Shown here one piece after another: positions 6,231-7,287 of a stretch of 7,287 nt of DNA. A program made the translations under genes and the position numbers. Under the pieces are notes generated by a model. The model did no database searches and had not been told where the DNA came from. It saw only the letters and a list, made by a program, of their open reading frames with translations. Every line of letters starts with the position of its first letter. Position 1 is the first letter of the stretch. Source of the stretch: Halomonas sp. (lineage in GTDB: Bacteria; Pseudomonadota; Gammaproteobacteria; Pseudomonadales; Halomonadaceae); the NCBI GenBank assembly GCA_003560175.1, contig PWIZ01000306.1:1-7287 (forward strand). Direction: 5' to 3'.

Positions 6231-6240
6231 GCTAGATTGC
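6231..6240 (+). promoter_or_regulatory. Possible sigma-S-like -10 for the entericidin-type gene
   Basis: GCTAGATTGC contains TAGATT (6233-6238) in a C-T-A context resembling sigma-S -10 elements, with no -35 at the expected distance. It lies about 40 bases before the start codon. Enterobacterial ecnB is known to depend on sigma-S, which makes this worth noting, but the match is short. Confidence 0.25.
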
Positions 6241-6279
6241 AGACGGGTACCCAAGATTCACAGGCAAGGAGCCAAACCA

Positions 6280-6411
6280 ATGAAACGCACCATGGCCATC
6301 GTGATGCTGTCGCTGTTTTCCCTCTCGCTGCTCTCCGGCTGCAACACCATGCGCGGTGCCGGCGAGGACATCGAGAAGGGGGGCGAGGCGATACAGCGCT
6401 CCGCCGACTGA
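6280..6411 (+). CDS. Entericidin A/B family small lipoprotein
   Basis: This is a 43-residue lipoprotein with a basic start (MKR), a hydrophobic signal, lipobox LLSGC and acylated Cys at C21, leaving a mature peptide of 23 residues. The mature part, CNTMRGAGEDIEKGGEAIQ, is the entericidin pattern (CNT..GAG.DI..GG.AI). Entericidins are tiny amphipathic-helix envelope lipoproteins. In E. coli ecnA and ecnB form a locus proposed as an antidote/toxin pair linked to stationary-phase lysis, but many bacteria carry a single copy of uncertain role. Only one copy is present here, so a pair cannot be claimed. CAAGGAG (6265-6271) lies 8 bases before the ATG and fixes the start; the in-frame extension to 6220 has no signal-like sequence. 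A hairpin follows at 6433-6462. Confidence 0.92.
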   Translation: MKRTMAIVMLSLFSLSLLSGCNTMRGAGEDIEKGGEAIQRSAD

Positions 6412-6432
6412 TCCACCGAACGGATCTGCTTC

Positions 6433-6464
6433 AGGCCGGACCGGGGCAACCCGCTCCGGCCTTT
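6433..6464 (+). terminator. Hairpin terminator candidate with GCAA tetraloop
   Basis: AGGCCGGA (6433-6440) pairs with TCCGGCCT (6455-6462). After one C-C mismatch, four more G-C/C-G pairs (6442-6445 with 6450-6453) close a GCAA loop (6446-6449), a stable GNRA type. The 3' side runs into CTTTCC, a short T tract. It would end the entericidin-like transcript or partly separate it from the I78-like gene, whose ribosome site begins about 12 bases later. Confidence 0.55.
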
Positions 6465-6487
6465 CCATCAAGGAAGAGGAGAAGGCC

Positions 6488-6808
6488 ATGACCTTCAAGC
6501 TGCTCCCCACCGTCGTCGCTGGCCTGCTGTTGGCCGGCTGCGCCGGATTGACACCCACCCCGAGTCGCGAGCCGGCTCCCCCGCCCCCCATGGTGGAGAC
6601 CCGCGGGGAATGCGGTGCGGCTCAGGTGCAGGATCGAGTGGGACGCGAGTACAGCCCGGCCCTGGGCGAGGCGATACGCGCCGAGAGCGGTGCGGCCGCC
6701 ATGCGGGTGATCCGCCCCGGAGAGGCAGTCACCCTCGACTACCGGCCGGATCGCCTCAATATCCGCCTGGATGAGGGCGACGTCATTACCGAGATCGGCT
6801 GCGGTTAA
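6488..6808 (+). CDS. I78-family peptidase inhibitor-like lipoprotein
   Basis: This is a 106-residue lipoprotein with signal segment LLPTVVAGLLLAGC and acylated Cys at C18; Ala at +2 suggests outer-membrane sorting. A Pro-rich linker (21-35) leads to a compact domain (about 41-106) matching the I78 inhibitor pattern: an early Cys (C42) followed by VQDRVG, a helix, then MRVIRPGEAVTLDYRPDRLN (72-91), IRLDEGDVI and a final CG with C105. The two Cys likely form a disulfide. The fungal founder of I78 inhibits elastase-type serine proteases; inhibition has rarely been tested for bacterial members, so activity is inferred from family only. The start is set by GAGGAG (6476-6481); an upstream in-frame extension would run through the terminator hairpin and the end of the previous gene. 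Its TAA shares bases with the convergent thioesterase stop. Confidence 0.88.
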   Translation: MTFKLLPTVVAGLLLAGCAGLTPTPSREPAPPPPMVETRGECGAAQVQDRVGREYSPALGEAIRAESGAAAMRVIRPGEAVTLDYRPDRLNIRLDEGDVITEIGCG

Positions 6809-7287
6809 TCCCCGGCCGCCGGATCCGAATCCTCGTTGTCGTGCTCTGTCTGGGTGCGACGCTCCTCTTCCTCCGCCTGCTTGCGCAGCTTCTTGCGCAG
6901 CGCCGCCTTCTCGAAGCGCAGCTTCTGCAGGCGCGTGGCAAGCGCCAGCGCCGGCACCAGGGCGGGCTGGCCCGCGTCGTCAACCGCCACCATGGTCAGG
7001 TAGCAGCTGTTGGTATGGCGGATCACCTTCCGACGGATATCCTCCGCTAATACCTTGATGCCGATTTCCATGGACGAGCGCCCCACGTGGTTGACGCTGG
7101 CCAGGAAGGTCACCAGTTCGCCCACATGTATAGGCTGCTTGAACAGCACCTGGTCCACCGAAAGGGTCACCACGTAGTGGCCCGAATAGCGACTGGCACA
7201 GGCGAAGGCCACCTCGTCGAGCTTCTTGAGAATGGCGCCGCCGTGAACCTTGCCGCTGAAGTTGGCCATGTCAGGGGTCATCAGCAC
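6805..7287 (-). CDS. Acyl-CoA thioesterase, hotdog fold (YciA/COG1607 type), 5' end outside window
   Basis: There are 160 codons to the window edge. The frame is still open at 7287, and family members have roughly ten more residues before LMTPDMANFSG, so the GTG at 7285-7287 is probably not the true start. Hotdog thioesterases hydrolyse acyl-CoA to free acid and CoA in the cytosol. Visible marks, counted from the edge: PDMANFSGKVHGG (5-17), the helix LDEVAFACASR with the catalytic-position Asp at 24, VTLSVDQVLFKQPIHVGE, VGRSSMEIGIKV, and TMVAVDDAGQPALVP. After the domain comes a tail of about 40 residues: first basic and helical (LRFEKAALRKKLRKQ), then acidic (EEEERRTQTEHDNEDSD). Related pseudomonad proteins also have a charged tail. 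Acyl chain preference cannot be read from sequence. Confidence 0.92.
   Translation of the reverse strand: MLMTPDMANFSGKVHGGAILKKLDEVAFACASRYSGHYVVTLSVDQVLFKQPIHVGELVTFLASVNHVGRSSMEIGIKVLAEDIRRKVIRHTNSCYLTMVAVDDAGQPALVPALALATRLQKLRFEKAALRKKLRKQAEEEERRTQTEHDNEDSDPAAGD

Noticed and set aside
5445..6491. 348-codon + strand frame covering the TauE-like gene and the entericidin-type gene
   Set aside because: Off-frame reading of real genes; Arg/Gly-rich with no motif, and the true frames have clear ribosome sites.
6381..6677. A 14-base exact repeat (GGGCGAGGCGATAC) at 6381-6394 and 6664-6677
   Set aside because: Both copies encode GEAI in unrelated proteins in the same phase; most likely chance plus shared codon preference.

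Overview
This 7.3 kb window is GC-rich, densely coding bacterial chromosome. The protein families and residue patterns (PepD-type dipeptidase, short-tailed Dps, GarK/GlxK-type glycerate kinase, entericidin-like lipoprotein, I78-like lipoprotein, Pseudomonas-type acyl-CoA thioesterase with a charged tail) suggest a gammaproteobacterium. Halomonadaceae or a relative is my best guess, but this rests on recognising families and not on a phylogenetic marker. I see no rRNA, tRNA, CRISPR array, insertion sequence or phage gene. No gap between genes exceeds about 150 bases.

Layout. Bases 1-297 are the 3' end of a PepD-like dipeptidase (+). It converges on dps (-, 370-843) across a perfect 15-bp hairpin. 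A glycerate kinase (-, 993-2129) lies upstream of dps on the same strand. Divergent from the kinase is a + strand block. It starts with two tandem lipoprotein genes (2256-2819 and 2816-3175, ATGA overlap) whose mature parts appear homologous. A DUF1007 periplasmic protein (3236-3904) and a NicO/RcnA-type metal exporter with a His/Cys-rich loop (3895-4902) follow, overlapping by 10 bases. A HIT-family hydrolase (-, 4911-5339) converges on the exporter and diverges from a TauE/SafE-type permease (+, 5461-6204). Next come an entericidin-like small lipoprotein (+, 6280-6411), a hairpin terminator candidate, and an I78 peptidase-inhibitor-like lipoprotein (+, 6488-6808). The last gene is the 3' part of an acyl-CoA thioesterase (-, 6805 to the window edge), whose stop codon overlaps that of the I78 gene.

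Themes. Much of the window serves the cell envelope and stress handling: four predicted outer-membrane lipoproteins, two membrane exporters, one periplasmic metal-handling partner and one Dps mini-ferritin. The rest is ordinary metabolism (dipeptide cleavage, glycerate phosphorylation, nucleotide-conjugate hydrolysis, acyl-CoA hydrolysis). The clearest working unit is DUF1007 plus NicO, which I read as divalent metal export. The least understood part is the lipoprotein pair just upstream, one member of which carries a glycine-rich insertion absent from the other. I do not see a clear new defence system or mobile system.
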